Positions 19,445 through 29,425 of a stretch of 64,000 bases of DNA are shown here, piece after piece; positions within the stretch are counted from its first letter, which is position 1, and the number at the start of each line of letters is the position of its first letter. Under the pieces are notes generated by a model, which saw only the letters and a program-made list of their open reading frames with translations, did no database searches and was not told the origin of the DNA. Position numbers and translations under genes: made by a program. The DNA comes from Providencia manganoxydans (GTDB lineage Bacteria > Pseudomonadota > Gammaproteobacteria > Enterobacterales > Enterobacteriaceae): positions 2,666,001-2,730,000 of the forward strand of contig NZ_CP067099.1 in NCBI RefSeq assembly GCF_016618195.1, in the 5' to 3' direction.

Positions 19445-19701
19445 TATAAGGGCAAACATATTACTCTTTATGTGATTAATATTGTTTGAGATGAATTATA
19501 TTGGCGTGATTGATTGTGTCAATAAATAGACTTGATTAAGTGAAACATATAATCACTTGTTTATATTTGGTTAACGATATTGCCTAAAGATATCGTTAAC
19601 CATTTAGTTATCTTTTATCTATTAGGCGCTATATTCAACTACTGTAGCGACCAATACATACACTTTTAGACTGAATACCCAGCACTTTAAGAAAGATATT
19701 A

Positions 19702-21378
19702 CTACCAAAACCATTGAACATTTAAACCTATATTTAAATCACTTGTTTCATATTCCGCGGGCTTATAAAGAGGAACAGCAATAAACAGATCATAATTAAA
19801 TATATTAAAATTTCCTCTAACACCTAGTGCACTCCCCAACAACTGATCATTTGAGTAAAGACCGATAGGATAAATATCACCAATTATGCGACCATAGTCT
19901 AATGCGTAATAAGGATAAATAGAGACATTAGGAAAGTAAAAATTAAACTCATTTCTAAAATAAAATCCTTTATCACCAATTAATGAGTACTCTTCATCAA
20001 AACCTCTCACTGTCCAACGATTTCCTAACGAAAATTGATCTTGAATCGTCAAGTTATCAGGGGTGTACTGAATAAACACTTGAGGGTTATAACTCATAAC
20101 AAAGTTATCGAAAGAAAAAGGGATGACTGCATTGACATCAATAGTGATGATCCTTCCCATTTTACTCACATCACCATACTCCATATCCCAACTGGGTTTT
20201 GCTCCCAGCCATTGGACATTTCGTTGATAATTAATTGATGCATCAACTGTAGAGTTATTAATATTCTGGCGATGATTTAATCCTATATTAATATTAGTTA
20301 AATCTCTTTCTTGGGATAACAATGAAATATCTTCAAGGTGATATCTAGATTTTCTTTTCATTAACTGGAATGTTAATGAGTCTTTATAGGATTGCCCTCG
20401 CAAAAAAACATGACTTGCACTAAAATTTAAATATCGGTTTTCACCATAATATTTATAGCTCATAATACTATCATTGATTGTTTGCTTATAATTACTTTTA
20501 CTTGCATATACGGAATACAACCAATAGTTATAAGGAACTGCATAATAAATTGCTTGGTTCTTAGTCGAATATCGCGCTCTATTTTCTAGGTTTTTACCCA
20601 TTGAAACATAAATTGTATCATTTAATGAAGTTAAATTATTACCATATACAGTAACGCCAATTTGATTTTTTCCTGTTTGTCGACTTCCCGCATTATTAAG
20701 CCAACCACCAACATTAAAATATGATGACTGTACCCTTTCAATTTCAATATCTGTTGTTGAAAATTCTTTACCGGGCATTAATTCAATATTGGTTTTTACT
20801 CCGGGTATCCGCTCTAAATTCTCAAGCCCTTGTTCTAAATCTCTTAAATTTAAAACTTTGCCTTTCTCTGTGGGCATGGTATTAAACAACGAAATATATT
20901 CACTACTGTTGTCTGTTAATTTAATATTATCCACAGTACCGGGAATAATTTTTAATTTTAGCAAACCTTTACTAATATTTTGTTCAGGTATATTAATACG
21001 TGTCGTAACATAACCTATTTTAATAATTTTGTCTTGTAAACCTTTTGCTAACGTTTCCATACCATAAATACCAAGGCACTGCCCTACAGCTTGATCAACA
21101 TACTGCTGTAACAAACGCATATTAGCAATTTTTCTTTCCGTATCAAGGTGTATTGATTTTATTTCATAACAATTTTGTTCTGGTTGAAAATATAATTTAT
21201 CTTCTTTTATCTCGGCTTTATCATCCAAAACATCTTTAGTCGTTAACTGTGTTTGTTGATATCGTGATTTATCTTGAGATATTTGATTATTAATTTGTTG
21301 GTCTATTGGCTGTATTGGATCAGCATAAACCATAAACGCAAATACAGATAGCGATATAATCGTTAAACGTAAAAACAT
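19702..21378 (-). CDS. TpsB outer-membrane transporter (ShlB/FhaC/HecB family)
   Basis: 558 residues with a signal peptide (MFLRLTIISLSVFAFMVYA), POTRA-type domains in about 60-210 (ETLAKGLQDKIIKIGYVTTRINIPEQNISKGLLKLKIIPG and later GLENLERIPGVKTNIELMPG) and a C-terminal beta-barrel with the VRGF-type motif (WTVRGFDEEYSLIGDKGFYFRNEF) ending in aromatic FW. It should secrete, and perhaps activate, the TpsA protein encoded immediately upstream. The 59-bp gap between the genes contains a perfect hairpin. Confidence 0.9.
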   Translation of the reverse strand: MFLRLTIISLSVFAFMVYADPIQPIDQQINNQISQDKSRYQQTQLTTKDVLDDKAEIKEDKLYFQPEQNCYEIKSIHLDTERKIANMRLLQQYVDQAVGQCLGIYGMETLAKGLQDKIIKIGYVTTRINIPEQNISKGLLKLKIIPGTVDNIKLTDNSSEYISLFNTMPTEKGKVLNLRDLEQGLENLERIPGVKTNIELMPGKEFSTTDIEIERVQSSYFNVGGWLNNAGSRQTGKNQIGVTVYGNNLTSLNDTIYVSMGKNLENRARYSTKNQAIYYAVPYNYWLYSVYASKSNYKQTINDSIMSYKYYGENRYLNFSASHVFLRGQSYKDSLTFQLMKRKSRYHLEDISLLSQERDLTNINIGLNHRQNINNSTVDASINYQRNVQWLGAKPSWDMEYGDVSKMGRIITIDVNAVIPFSFDNFVMSYNPQVFIQYTPDNLTIQDQFSLGNRWTVRGFDEEYSLIGDKGFYFRNEFNFYFPNVSIYPYYALDYGRIIGDIYPIGLYSNDQLLGSALGVRGNFNIFNYDLFIAVPLYKPAEYETSDLNIGLNVQWFW

Positions 21379-21404
21379 ACATACCCTTAATTATTCTGAA
21401 AATA

Positions 21405-21427
21405 TAGGGGAGCAAACTGCTCCCCTA
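21405..21427 (-). terminator. Intercistronic hairpin between tpsA and tpsB
   Basis: Perfect 10-bp stem TAGGGGAGCA/TGCTCCCCTA with a 3-base loop, followed on the minus strand by TATTTT. It could partly terminate after tpsA, lowering tpsB expression relative to tpsA, or protect the tpsA mRNA end. Confidence 0.65.
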
Positions 21428-21437
21428 AAATTAGGTA

Positions 21438-23588
21438 TTAGTAATAACCTAAGGTGTTGAGTACTACTGTTCCACCAAGAATTTGACCATTTCTTTGTGA
21501 GTAGATTGTTGGACTATCAATTTGTGTTGTATTTACTGAACGAATAGTTCCATATTGGTTATTAACTGATTTAAACGATTTTATCATTGCGCTATTACCT
21601 GCATCGATAAGACCATAAGTATTCGTCATATTACCAACAGTGATATTCATATTATTTGAGGCTCTAACTGTTCCTCGGTTGTTTTGAAAATCATTTCTAA
21701 CCGTGACATTAATATCACCTGTCACTTTTGCTTTTTGAGTGATATTGGCAAATACCAACCCATATTGGTTATCAAAGCTATTCGCCTTAATCGAAATACC
21801 ACCATCACTGCTTTCTAAACCACCGGATTGGTTAATTAAACCAAAACGTGAACTGACTTGCTTAAAGTTGTCACTATAACGGTTATATATTGTACCAGAA
21901 TCAACGGTTAGTGATTTATTAGCATGAATATAACCAGACTGGTTATTTAATGAATCAGAAGTCATTTCTATCTCATTTGCTTTAATATAACCATACTGGT
22001 TAGATAACGCTGTCGCTGAGATATTCGCTTTACCATTTTCAAAAACGATAGAACCTGTATTAGTCAATCGTGATGATTTGACGTTTAAGTTTTTCTCTCC
22101 ATTGATTGTTGCAACATTATCGTTATTGAGCGTTGTTGCCGTAATATTCATATCTCCACCCGCTTTGATCGTTGAAGATAAGTTATTGATGGTTGAACTA
22201 TCAATGTTCATTGAACCTTTAGACTGAAGTGTTGCCTTACCGTTATTCCTCACTTCTAAACGATTACGAATGTCCATATTACGTTCAGCTGAAATGTTAC
22301 CATAGTTATTAGTTAACTGATTCGATGAAATATTGATATCACGACCAGAAATAATTCCACGCCTATTCTGTTCATGTAGGTTATTTCTTAAATCGAAGCT
22401 ATTAACTATTGCACCCGTAGTATTAATATTAATATCACCAGTTCGAGTTTGGATCGTACCATTTGTGTTAGCTACAGAGCCTGATTGAGTATCAATCGTA
22501 TTGAATGCACTGACGATACCGTTATTATTATTAATCGAGTTGAGTGTCGCTAACTTAACGTTACCACCATTAGATACAATTTGGCCTTTCTGATTGTCAA
22601 TATAACCATATCCGCTGGTAGTAATATCAATATCACTGTTTCCTGCAATACTACTGCGGTTTGTAATAGTACTTGCTGCTTTGATATTAATCTTACCTTG
22701 CGATTCAATTTTAAGCCCAGTATTAGTTACTTGGCCTGCGGAATTAATCACTAAACCACCGGTACCTGCTGAAATAACGCCATTATTTGTCACACCAACG
22801 CCATTCTCAGTGGTAACTAAGGTGATCTTATCAGCATACATTCCACCAATAGAGGAAGTATCAATACCGACTCGAGAAGTAGAACCGATGCCTCTGATCG
22901 CAGTAGTAAAACGATTGTCTGCATCCACAAAGTTACTGCCTGTCGTGATATTTATCTCTTTTGCACGAATATCACCACGAATAGCCACTGAACGAGCCAA
23001 TAAATCCGTCGGTGAATCTGAACGTAGTGCACCATTAACAATGATTTGGCCTTTTTCAACGTTATAACCAACAATTGTGCCATCTGTTGCTTTAACTGCA
23101 TTACCCGTTGTTAATGTTGCACGACTGGTATTAATAAAACCACAGCTATTACAAGTGATACCTGATGGGTTTGCGACGATAACTTGAGCCTTATCCCCCG
23201 CTACTTCAATTAATCCATTTAATGTACTGGCTCTATTAGAATTAACTTCATTCAAAATGACTTTTGCACTGCCACCAGCTAAATTAGCGTTACCATTGAT
23301 TGTTCCACCTAATTGGGTCGTGGAAGAATCTTTGCTGTTATTCAAAATCACACCCGTCGGATCGACGTCAAAACTGTGATAAATATTGTGCGAGACACCT
23401 TTATCACTCGCTTTATTAATATTAACAATAGTTGGTCCATTAGGCTGTACTTGTACACCTGCACCATTAGTATTAATAATTGCTCCATGAGCAACAGAAG
23501 CAAAACCTAAAATAACAGACACACATAAGTAAATAGGCTTAATTTTCAGCATGGGCGTGCTGAAAACTTTATTTGTATTCTTTTTCAT
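21438..23588 (-). CDS. Short TpsA exoprotein, filamentous haemagglutinin/haemolysin-type
   Basis: 716 residues. An extended signal peptide (ending SVAHGA near residue 36) precedes a two-partner-secretion domain (INTNGAGVQVQPNGPTIVNIN, NPSGITCNSCGFINTSRATLTTG) and then about 400 residues of beta-helix repeats of the type NNQYGxIxA and NxxGxIxA. It stops after these repeats with no recognisable toxin, CDI or cytolysin C-terminus, much shorter than typical 1500-3000 residue TpsA proteins. It is either a genuinely short adhesin-like exoprotein or a truncated remnant whose frame ends cleanly. Cognate TpsB lies downstream. Confidence 0.87.
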   Translation of the reverse strand: MKKNTNKVFSTPMLKIKPIYLCVSVILGFASVAHGAIINTNGAGVQVQPNGPTIVNINKASDKGVSHNIYHSFDVDPTGVILNNSKDSSTTQLGGTINGNANLAGGSAKVILNEVNSNRASTLNGLIEVAGDKAQVIVANPSGITCNSCGFINTSRATLTTGNAVKATDGTIVGYNVEKGQIIVNGALRSDSPTDLLARSVAIRGDIRAKEINITTGSNFVDADNRFTTAIRGIGSTSRVGIDTSSIGGMYADKITLVTTENGVGVTNNGVISAGTGGLVINSAGQVTNTGLKIESQGKINIKAASTITNRSSIAGNSDIDITTSGYGYIDNQKGQIVSNGGNVKLATLNSINNNNGIVSAFNTIDTQSGSVANTNGTIQTRTGDININTTGAIVNSFDLRNNLHEQNRRGIISGRDINISSNQLTNNYGNISAERNMDIRNRLEVRNNGKATLQSKGSMNIDSSTINNLSSTIKAGGDMNITATTLNNDNVATINGEKNLNVKSSRLTNTGSIVFENGKANISATALSNQYGYIKANEIEMTSDSLNNQSGYIHANKSLTVDSGTIYNRYSDNFKQVSSRFGLINQSGGLESSDGGISIKANSFDNQYGLVFANITQKAKVTGDINVTVRNDFQNNRGTVRASNNMNITVGNMTNTYGLIDAGNSAMIKSFKSVNNQYGTIRSVNTTQIDSPTIYSQRNGQILGGTVVLNTLGYY

Positions 23589-24226
23589 AATTAAACCCTA
23601 GATTATTTATAGATAAAAACAAAAGAAAAAAGAAATAAAATCGCCCTAAGGCAAATGAATTATGGAATAAACAAAATTTAAAGAACAATTAAATAACCTA
23701 AAGTTAAATTATATAAAAATCACAGATAGATAAACTTTTCAAAAGCTAACTATTTCAATAGAGAAACCATCAAAATAAGATATACAACTTTGAAATCAAT
23801 CAGTTGAAATTTTTAAATTTTAAGGGAAGTGATGTTAAAGTGTTTTTTAATAGCGTAAAGAAAACCCCCAAAAAACATTAAAATAGATCATATATAAAAT
23901 TATTTTTATGAATATTTATTAGTGTTATATTATTGCTTATTTACGCCGTTTTTAATTAAATAAACCATAGGTACCTTTATAATAAAAAAAAACAGAGAAT
24001 AATAAGTACATAAAAACAACGAAAAATAAAATTAAGATTAATCTCAAGAGAAAAATAGAAAATTATAGAGAATAAAATAATGAAACAATTACAATAAAAG
24101 TATTTTATTTAAATAACGCCATTTACATGTTTAATTAAAATTTAATTTTAGGTGATTTTTATTTACATAAGTAAATTATTTTCGGCTACTTATATTAATA
24201 GTCCTGGAATTAACAAGTAACAGCCT
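23589..24226. other. AT-rich region upstream of tpsA
   Basis: No credible ORF or RNA is seen. The base composition is markedly A/T rich, typical of promoter regions of H-NS-silenced surface-protein genes; H-NS control is inference only. Confidence 0.45.
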
Positions 24227-24367
24227 TATACTTTAAATAACTCGAGATGTAGGTAGGCGACAAACGAAGATAGGTGGGAGCATAAATAAACTATGTGACT
24301 CGATAAACCTCAATGTAGCCATCTTACCTTAAGGAAAATCACGGTATCTCCATAGTATGACAAGTAC
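24227..24367. repeat. ERIC (IRU) element, about 141 bp, interrupted or diverged
   Basis: Starts TATACTTTAAATAACTCGAG, then TGTAGGTAGGCGACAAACGAAGATAG and CTATGTGACTCG, and ends AGTATGACAAGTACA. The right half has extra bases relative to the 127-bp copy at 43712. Confidence 0.8.
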
Positions 24368-24438
24368 ATAGTTAAAATAACCAAGCGGATAGGCATACAG
24401 GCACCAACGAAATCAATTCAGTTAATTAGAACCTGTCA

Positions 24439-24475
24439 GCGAAGTGTGAAAAACAATGCTATTTTCTCACTTCGC
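24439..24475 (-). terminator. Hairpin downstream of the M20 hydrolase operon
   Basis: GCGAAGTG pairs with CACTTCGC, and GAAAA/TTTTC extends the stem. It lies about 50 bp beyond the last gene of the leftward operon; the T-run is absent. Confidence 0.5.
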
Positions 24476-24523
24476 CAGCAACCTAACATCTCACGATAAT
24501 ACCTGTAGTAAAGCGTAAGACTC

Positions 24524-25708
24524 TTAGAATTTATCTTGTTGTAAATAGGACCACGCATACTGAGCATAGAGTTCAGCGCCTGCGACCATTGCATCTTCAT
24601 CGATATTAAAACGTCCGTGATGATGTGCCCACTGAGTGTCTTTATCAGGATTACCGGATCCTAATAGGGCGAAACAGCCAGGAATATTTTCAATATAGAA
24701 ACTAAAGTCCTCACCGCCCGTAGTTGGTTTTTCAAATATTAATGTATCTTCACCAAACGCTTCAGTAATCACAGACTGTGCCAACAATGCACTTCGCTCT
24801 TCATTAATGACAGGTAATGTGCCGTAGGTATAAATCACCTCAGCTGTTGCTCCATACATTGCGGCAGTATGTTCTGCATAGCGACGGATTGCCGACTCAA
24901 TGCGACTACGCGTTTCAATATTAAAGCAGCGTACCGTACCATCTAAGACCGCGTTTTCCGCAATAACATTAAAACGTGTACCAACATCCATTTTACCAAT
25001 ACTCACCACCGCAGACTCAAGCGGTGAGGTTTCTCGTGAAATCACGGCTTGTAAATTCATCACAAAAGAAGATGCAACAACCGCAGCATCAATGGTCGCT
25101 TCAGGCATAGAGCCGTGGCCCCCCCGACCTTTAAATTTGACAACAAGTAAATCAGCGGAAGCAAATGTGCCCCCTACATTACAAGAGATTTTTCCTGAAG
25201 GTGTGGTTGACCAGATATGCATACCGAATACGTTATCGACATTTTCAACTGCGCCTTGCCTTACCATTTCTTTCGCGCCTTGAGCTATCTCTTCAGCGGG
25301 CTGGAAAATAAGCCTGACATTACCACTCAGTTGTTCGCGTATATCGTAGAGGGCTTTCGCCGCAGTTAATAGCATGGAAGTATGTGCATCATGACCACAT
25401 GCATGCATTTTTCCTTGATTTTGTGATTTATAATCTAATGAATCATTCAGCTCCAACACCGGTAGTGCATCAATATCGGCTCTTAGAGCAACCGTTTTAC
25501 CTGGTTTGCCGCCTTTTATTTCAGCAATGATCCCTGTAGGCTCGGTGAGGCGATACTCAATCCCAATTTTAGTCAGTTCTTCTGCGATACGTTTAGTGGT
25601 ACGTACCTCTTCCCAAGGCAATTCAGGATGTGAATGTAATTCACGACGAAAAGCGATCATTGCTGAGGTGTATTTTTTAATTGCCTGAGTAATCGTTGTA
25701 TTTACCAT
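24524..25708 (-). CDS. M20 family amidohydrolase (N-acyl-L-amino-acid or hippurate hydrolase type)
   Basis: 394-residue zinc peptidase-fold amidohydrolase. The motifs are those of the M20D group: LHSHPELPWEE near residue 24, DIDALPV near 79, GKMHACGHDAHTSMLL with Cys and His ligands near 98, QPAEEIAQGAKEM with the catalytic Glu, GMHIWS, and the C-terminal GGEDFSFY. Such enzymes remove acyl groups from amino acids; the true substrate is not readable. It is last in a three-gene operon with a second hydrolase and a transporter. Confidence 0.9.
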   Translation of the reverse strand: MVNTTITQAIKKYTSAMIAFRRELHSHPELPWEEVRTTKRIAEELTKIGIEYRLTEPTGIIAEIKGGKPGKTVALRADIDALPVLELNDSLDYKSQNQGKMHACGHDAHTSMLLTAAKALYDIREQLSGNVRLIFQPAEEIAQGAKEMVRQGAVENVDNVFGMHIWSTTPSGKISCNVGGTFASADLLVVKFKGRGGHGSMPEATIDAAVVASSFVMNLQAVISRETSPLESAVVSIGKMDVGTRFNVIAENAVLDGTVRCFNIETRSRIESAIRRYAEHTAAMYGATAEVIYTYGTLPVINEERSALLAQSVITEAFGEDTLIFEKPTTGGEDFSFYIENIPGCFALLGSGNPDKDTQWAHHHGRFNIDEDAMVAGAELYAQYAWSYLQQDKF

Positions 25709-25743
25709 GTTTCTACCTTTACCTAAGAATACTTATTTTTAAT

Positions 25744-26979
25744 TCAACACTCTGCTAGCGACCGAGCTGTCGCGAACATGACATCAACACCCCGTACAAT
25801 TTGTTCATAATCAGTCCATTCATCAGGGTGATGACTTAACCCATTACGGCTTGGCACAAAAATTAATCCTGTTTGGGTAATGCCCGCAAATATCATTGTA
25901 TCGTGCCCAGCACCACTCACCATTGTGCGGTATTGCAACCCTTGTTGAGCTGCATGCTGTACCATCAACTGATGAATATTTTCATTTAATACCGTTGGCG
26001 GAACATACAGTGGTTGAATGACATCACTTTGTATCGCTGATTGACGGCTTGCTTGCTCAACTAAATCAATAATTCGCTCAATGGTTTGTCGTAGTGCTTT
26101 ATCATTTTTTGACCGAATATCAACGCTAAAAATCACTTCACTCGGGATCACATTCGCACCATTAGGTAGCACATTGAGCCGCCCTACCGTTGCAACCGTA
26201 CCATCACCAGCCGCTATTGCTATTGCGGGGATCTGACCAATTATATGGCTCGCGCAAACTAATGCATCAGAACGCATATTCATCGGCGTAGTTCCAGCAT
26301 GCCCCGCTTTACCATTTAGTTTCACTTCAAGTTGTGCAATACCCACGATTGTATCGACAATGCCAACATCTTCTTGTACTTGCTCTAATATTGGCCCTTG
26401 TTCAATGTGTAATTCCAAAAAAGCTTTTACTTGGGAAGGATTAAGGATCGCCTCATCCGCTTTATCCGCATTAAAACCGGCCTCAGCCATACGTTTTGCC
26501 GCTGACACTCCCTGTCTATCTTTGAGTTGATATAACTCTTTAGTGCCAATTAAACCTGTGATCACGCTTGAAGCCATCAAACCTCTTCCAAAGCTTGTGC
26601 CTTCCTCCTCAACTAGTGCAATCACCTCAATAGGGTAACGCGGCTGTAGTTGCTGTTCACGGATGCGAGCAATAATGTCTAACCCACAAACAATACCCGC
26701 TGGCCCGTCGAAGGCGCCTCCATGGGGAACTGAGTCAAAGTGCGAACCAATGATCACCGCAGGCAAATTAGGTTCAGAGCCTTCTAATCGTCCATAGATA
26801 TTACCTATAGCGTCTTCCCTGACCTGTAAACCCAGCTGGCACATTTGCTGTTTTAAATAATTTCTCGCCTGTTTATCCTGCTCGCTATAACTCATACGCG
26901 TCGTACCTTGGCCCGGTGTCGCGGTATATTCAGCTAATTGCTCTAAATGACGTTGAATTCTTAATTTGCTCATTTCCAT
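25744..26979 (-). CDS. Zn-dependent hydrolase (allantoate amidohydrolase / N-carbamoyl-L-amino acid hydrolase type)
   Basis: 411-residue M20C-type enzyme of the AllC/HyuC group: GSHFDSVPHGGAFDGPAGIVCGLD, EEEGTSFGRGLMAS (metal and catalytic residues), ELHIEQGPILE, NGKAGHAGTTPMNMRSDAL and the C-terminal GAGHDTM. These enzymes release ammonia, CO2 or carbamoyl groups from N-carbamoyl amino acids or ureido compounds. The frame opens at a TTG 15 bp upstream, but ATG 26979 leaves a 4-bp gap after the transporter stop and follows CGGGAT. With the M20D enzyme it suggests N-substituted amino acid use. Confidence 0.88.
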   Translation of the reverse strand: MEMSKLRIQRHLEQLAEYTATPGQGTTRMSYSEQDKQARNYLKQQMCQLGLQVREDAIGNIYGRLEGSEPNLPAVIIGSHFDSVPHGGAFDGPAGIVCGLDIIARIREQQLQPRYPIEVIALVEEEGTSFGRGLMASSVITGLIGTKELYQLKDRQGVSAAKRMAEAGFNADKADEAILNPSQVKAFLELHIEQGPILEQVQEDVGIVDTIVGIAQLEVKLNGKAGHAGTTPMNMRSDALVCASHIIGQIPAIAIAAGDGTVATVGRLNVLPNGANVIPSEVIFSVDIRSKNDKALRQTIERIIDLVEQASRQSAIQSDVIQPLYVPPTVLNENIHQLMVQHAAQQGLQYRTMVSGAGHDTMIFAGITQTGLIFVPSRNGLSHHPDEWTDYEQIVRGVDVMFATARSLAEC

Positions 26980-26983
26980 TGTG

Positions 26984-28207
26984 TTATCCCGCAATTGGTG
27001 TAATAAAACCGACCATAATTCCAGCTAATACTACCGAAACCATCGTAACTGAAATAAATCCCCCCACTAACATTGGACCTAACATATGTGCCGTTAGGAT
27101 CTGACGTTCTTTTTCATCTTTAGTGAGCGCATTAATCGCTTCGTTGGTAATAATATAATCAGCAGGAAAACCGTATAACGCAGTCAAGGAGACAGCAAAT
27201 GCCATTTCTTTGGAAACACCAAGAATTTTACCGACTATCCATGATGCCAAATACATACCGATGACAGCTGCAACGATTAAAACAACCATTGGATAAACAA
27301 GGCGTAATAACATGTCTGGTGTAGCATGGTTTAAGGTATCAAATATAAATAACATCAGCGCCATAATTGCAAAACCGAAACCATTAGCCTTTTGTAGCGG
27401 CTGTCTTTCTAAAAATCCTAGCGATGATGCAATAACGCCAAATAATAAGCACAATACAAATGGACTGATACTAACAATTGGTGCGGCCCATGTTGAAACT
27501 AAATAAGCAAGGTAGCCTACCGCTGCAAGACGTAAGAATTTGAAATAGCTAGTATTATAGTGTGATGGGATTTTTTTGAATAAACGAGGCATTTCCTCAT
27601 CAGAAGTGACTGTTTTGACTTCTACATCATCAGCCCCATCAACCGACAGCGATTCTTTCCATTGTCCACTGCGATATTGGGTCAAAACCCGCCGGCCTTC
27701 ACGTTTTAACATAACAGCAGTTAATGGATAACCCGCAAATCCTTGCATCACGTAAATAAGAATAGCAAAAACAGATAAGTCAATTAGCCCTGCATCTGCA
27801 GCACCTTTTGACATAATTAACGAAGAAACGATCCCACCAACTAATGGCGGAATAGCTACTAATACGGTATTAAGATCAAATAACACCATTCCAATGGCAT
27901 AGATAAAAACAATAATGCCTAAAATACCCGACAAAGAAATTAAAATGGTTTTCCACTGACGTAACAATTCTTTTAATGATAATAGCGTTCCCATGTTGGT
28001 GATAAGTAAATACATCAATGTCACAGCAACGACCTGTGGTATTCCCGCAATACTGACAATATTTTTAGGGAAAAATGTCCAATAACCTAATAAAAATAAG
28101 ACAGCACATACAAACACTGAAGGGATCCATGCTTTAGTTCTCACTGCAATCGCATCCCCGATATACAAAATCAAAACTATAATAAACAGCGCTAACATCT
28201 GCGACAT
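26984..28207 (-). CDS. Polytopic inner-membrane protein, putative transporter
   Basis: 407 residues with about ten hydrophobic segments and one central hydrophilic loop (about 175-215, rich in Asp, Glu and Lys). Conserved-looking stretches are LLITNMGTLLSLKELL, IPPLVGGIVSSLIMSKGAADAGL and YGFPADYIITNEAINALTKDEKERQ. I do not recognise the family with confidence; the GG-rich membrane loop recalls glutamate/2-hydroxycarboxylate-type symporters. It is first in an operon with two M20 hydrolases, so uptake of their N-substituted amino acid substrate is a reasonable inference. Confidence 0.75.
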   Translation of the reverse strand: MSQMLALFIIVLILYIGDAIAVRTKAWIPSVFVCAVLFLLGYWTFFPKNIVSIAGIPQVVAVTLMYLLITNMGTLLSLKELLRQWKTILISLSGILGIIVFIYAIGMVLFDLNTVLVAIPPLVGGIVSSLIMSKGAADAGLIDLSVFAILIYVMQGFAGYPLTAVMLKREGRRVLTQYRSGQWKESLSVDGADDVEVKTVTSDEEMPRLFKKIPSHYNTSYFKFLRLAAVGYLAYLVSTWAAPIVSISPFVLCLLFGVIASSLGFLERQPLQKANGFGFAIMALMLFIFDTLNHATPDMLLRLVYPMVVLIVAAVIGMYLASWIVGKILGVSKEMAFAVSLTALYGFPADYIITNEAINALTKDEKERQILTAHMLGPMLVGGFISVTMVSVVLAGIMVGFITPIAG

Positions 28208-28767
28208 AACTTTTCCCCGTCTATATCTGTTTAAAATTCAATTTTTTATAGATTATAAATTTTATTATTTATGATTAGAGGTGACATACGACACCATTTA
28301 GTATGGTATTTGGTCACAATAAAGATGATTTATCTAAAAGCGATTAAAAGCATACCAAAATTCATAATATCATCGAAAATCAATATGTATAGATAACCCA
28401 CTGAAGAGGTCACAAATTACAAAATAGAAAGCTACTAAGCTTAACAGTGATAAATCATAGCCGATCGGCATATGACATTAGAATTGACTAACAATTAGTT
28501 AACATATCGATGTGATATCGCTAATTTATAAAAAAAATCAAATGATAATTTTTTTGGTTTGTTTTTTAAACAGTGAAATTATATTCTGTCGAAAAGTGCT
28601 ATATATTAAAAAGGTATACTCGCTATTTTGGAAAACGAATTATTTTATAAAAGAATTAATTAATTTATCCCAAACAATCTACTTTATTCAGTATTGAGTG
28701 TAATCAATACCTAAAATAGGTTTTCCACTAATAACAGCGCCCTCTCCCTTAAATAATTTTAGAGGCC
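28208..28767. other. Intergenic region without recognised gene
   Basis: AT-rich. Short open frames exist (for example 28512-28697) but lack a ribosome-binding site and protein-like composition. The promoter of the leftward hydrolase operon should lie just above 28207. Confidence 0.5.
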
Positions 28768-28885
28768 GCTAGGTAACAACTGAACGAGTCTCTAGGCACC
28801 TAAAAAATAGGTAATAGCTACGATCAAATACAATCAACATATCTTAATGAAAGGCGCTGCAACCTGAAGCATACCCGCTAAATAT
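28768..28885. repeat. Decayed ERIC element
   Basis: Contains CGAGTCTCTAGGCACC, ATCTTAATGAAAGGCGCTGC and AACCTGAAGC, matching in order the internal and right-end parts of the ERIC at 55112-55210. The termini are eroded. Confidence 0.5.
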
Positions 28886-28961
28886 GCAATATAAGCGCAT
28901 ACCTCATCGTTTATTTAACGGGTATCGTTACCAAACACTCAATCAAAAATTCATTGCTTAA

Positions 28962-29342
28962 TCACTGCTGAGCAAGCCAGTTATGGCATAACATGCCTAA
29001 AAAAGTAAAAATTAGTGCCCCGATAACATGAATAGCAATCGTGCTCAGTGCCACCAGTAATTTTCCTTCTTGTATTTGCACTAAGACTTCCAATGAAAAC
29101 GTTGAAAATGTAGTAAACGCGCCACAAAAACCGGTCACAATAAACAGTTTATAGGCAGGACTGAGATTGGCATTGGCAAAATAAGAAATCGCAAAGCCAA
29201 TGATAAATCCCCCGACAAGATTGACAAATACAGTTCCCATTGGAATATTTGGATAGAGATGATTGAGTTTTAGACTGATAAACCATCTTAACCAACCACC
29301 TAAAACAGAACCTAGCGCGATAGAAAAAAGAGCTGCATACAT
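28962..29342 (-). CDS. crcB: Fluoride ion channel CrcB/FluC
   Basis: 126-residue inner-membrane protein with four hydrophobic segments, forming a dual-topology dimeric fluoride exporter. Signature GxxxRW near the start (GSVLGGWLRWFIS), NLVGGFIIGF, and the GFCGAFTTFSTFSLE stretch that forms the ion path are present. The frame is open to 29396, but ATG 29342 has AGGGG eight bases upstream and fits the family length. A fluoride riboswitch lies about 110 bp upstream in the leader. Confidence 0.95.
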   Translation of the reverse strand: MYAALFSIALGSVLGGWLRWFISLKLNHLYPNIPMGTVFVNLVGGFIIGFAISYFANANLSPAYKLFIVTGFCGAFTTFSTFSLEVLVQIQEGKLLVALSTIAIHVIGALIFTFLGMLCHNWLAQQ

Positions 29343-29425
29343 AGCGGGATCCCCTAGTGTTATCATGGGGAAATAAATGCGCGGATATATTAACATTTAT
29401 GCCCCAATAATTAGGGCACATAATA

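Noticed and set aside
21438..23588. Contact-dependent inhibition (CDI) system
   Set aside because: There is no VENN or other pretoxin motif, no C-terminal toxin and no immunity gene; the order and size fit a plain two-partner exoprotein.
28512..28697. 61-codon frame in the gap upstream of crcB
   Set aside because: Starts at GTG without SD, and the product is a run of Ile, Phe, Lys and Tyr expected from AT-rich non-coding DNA.
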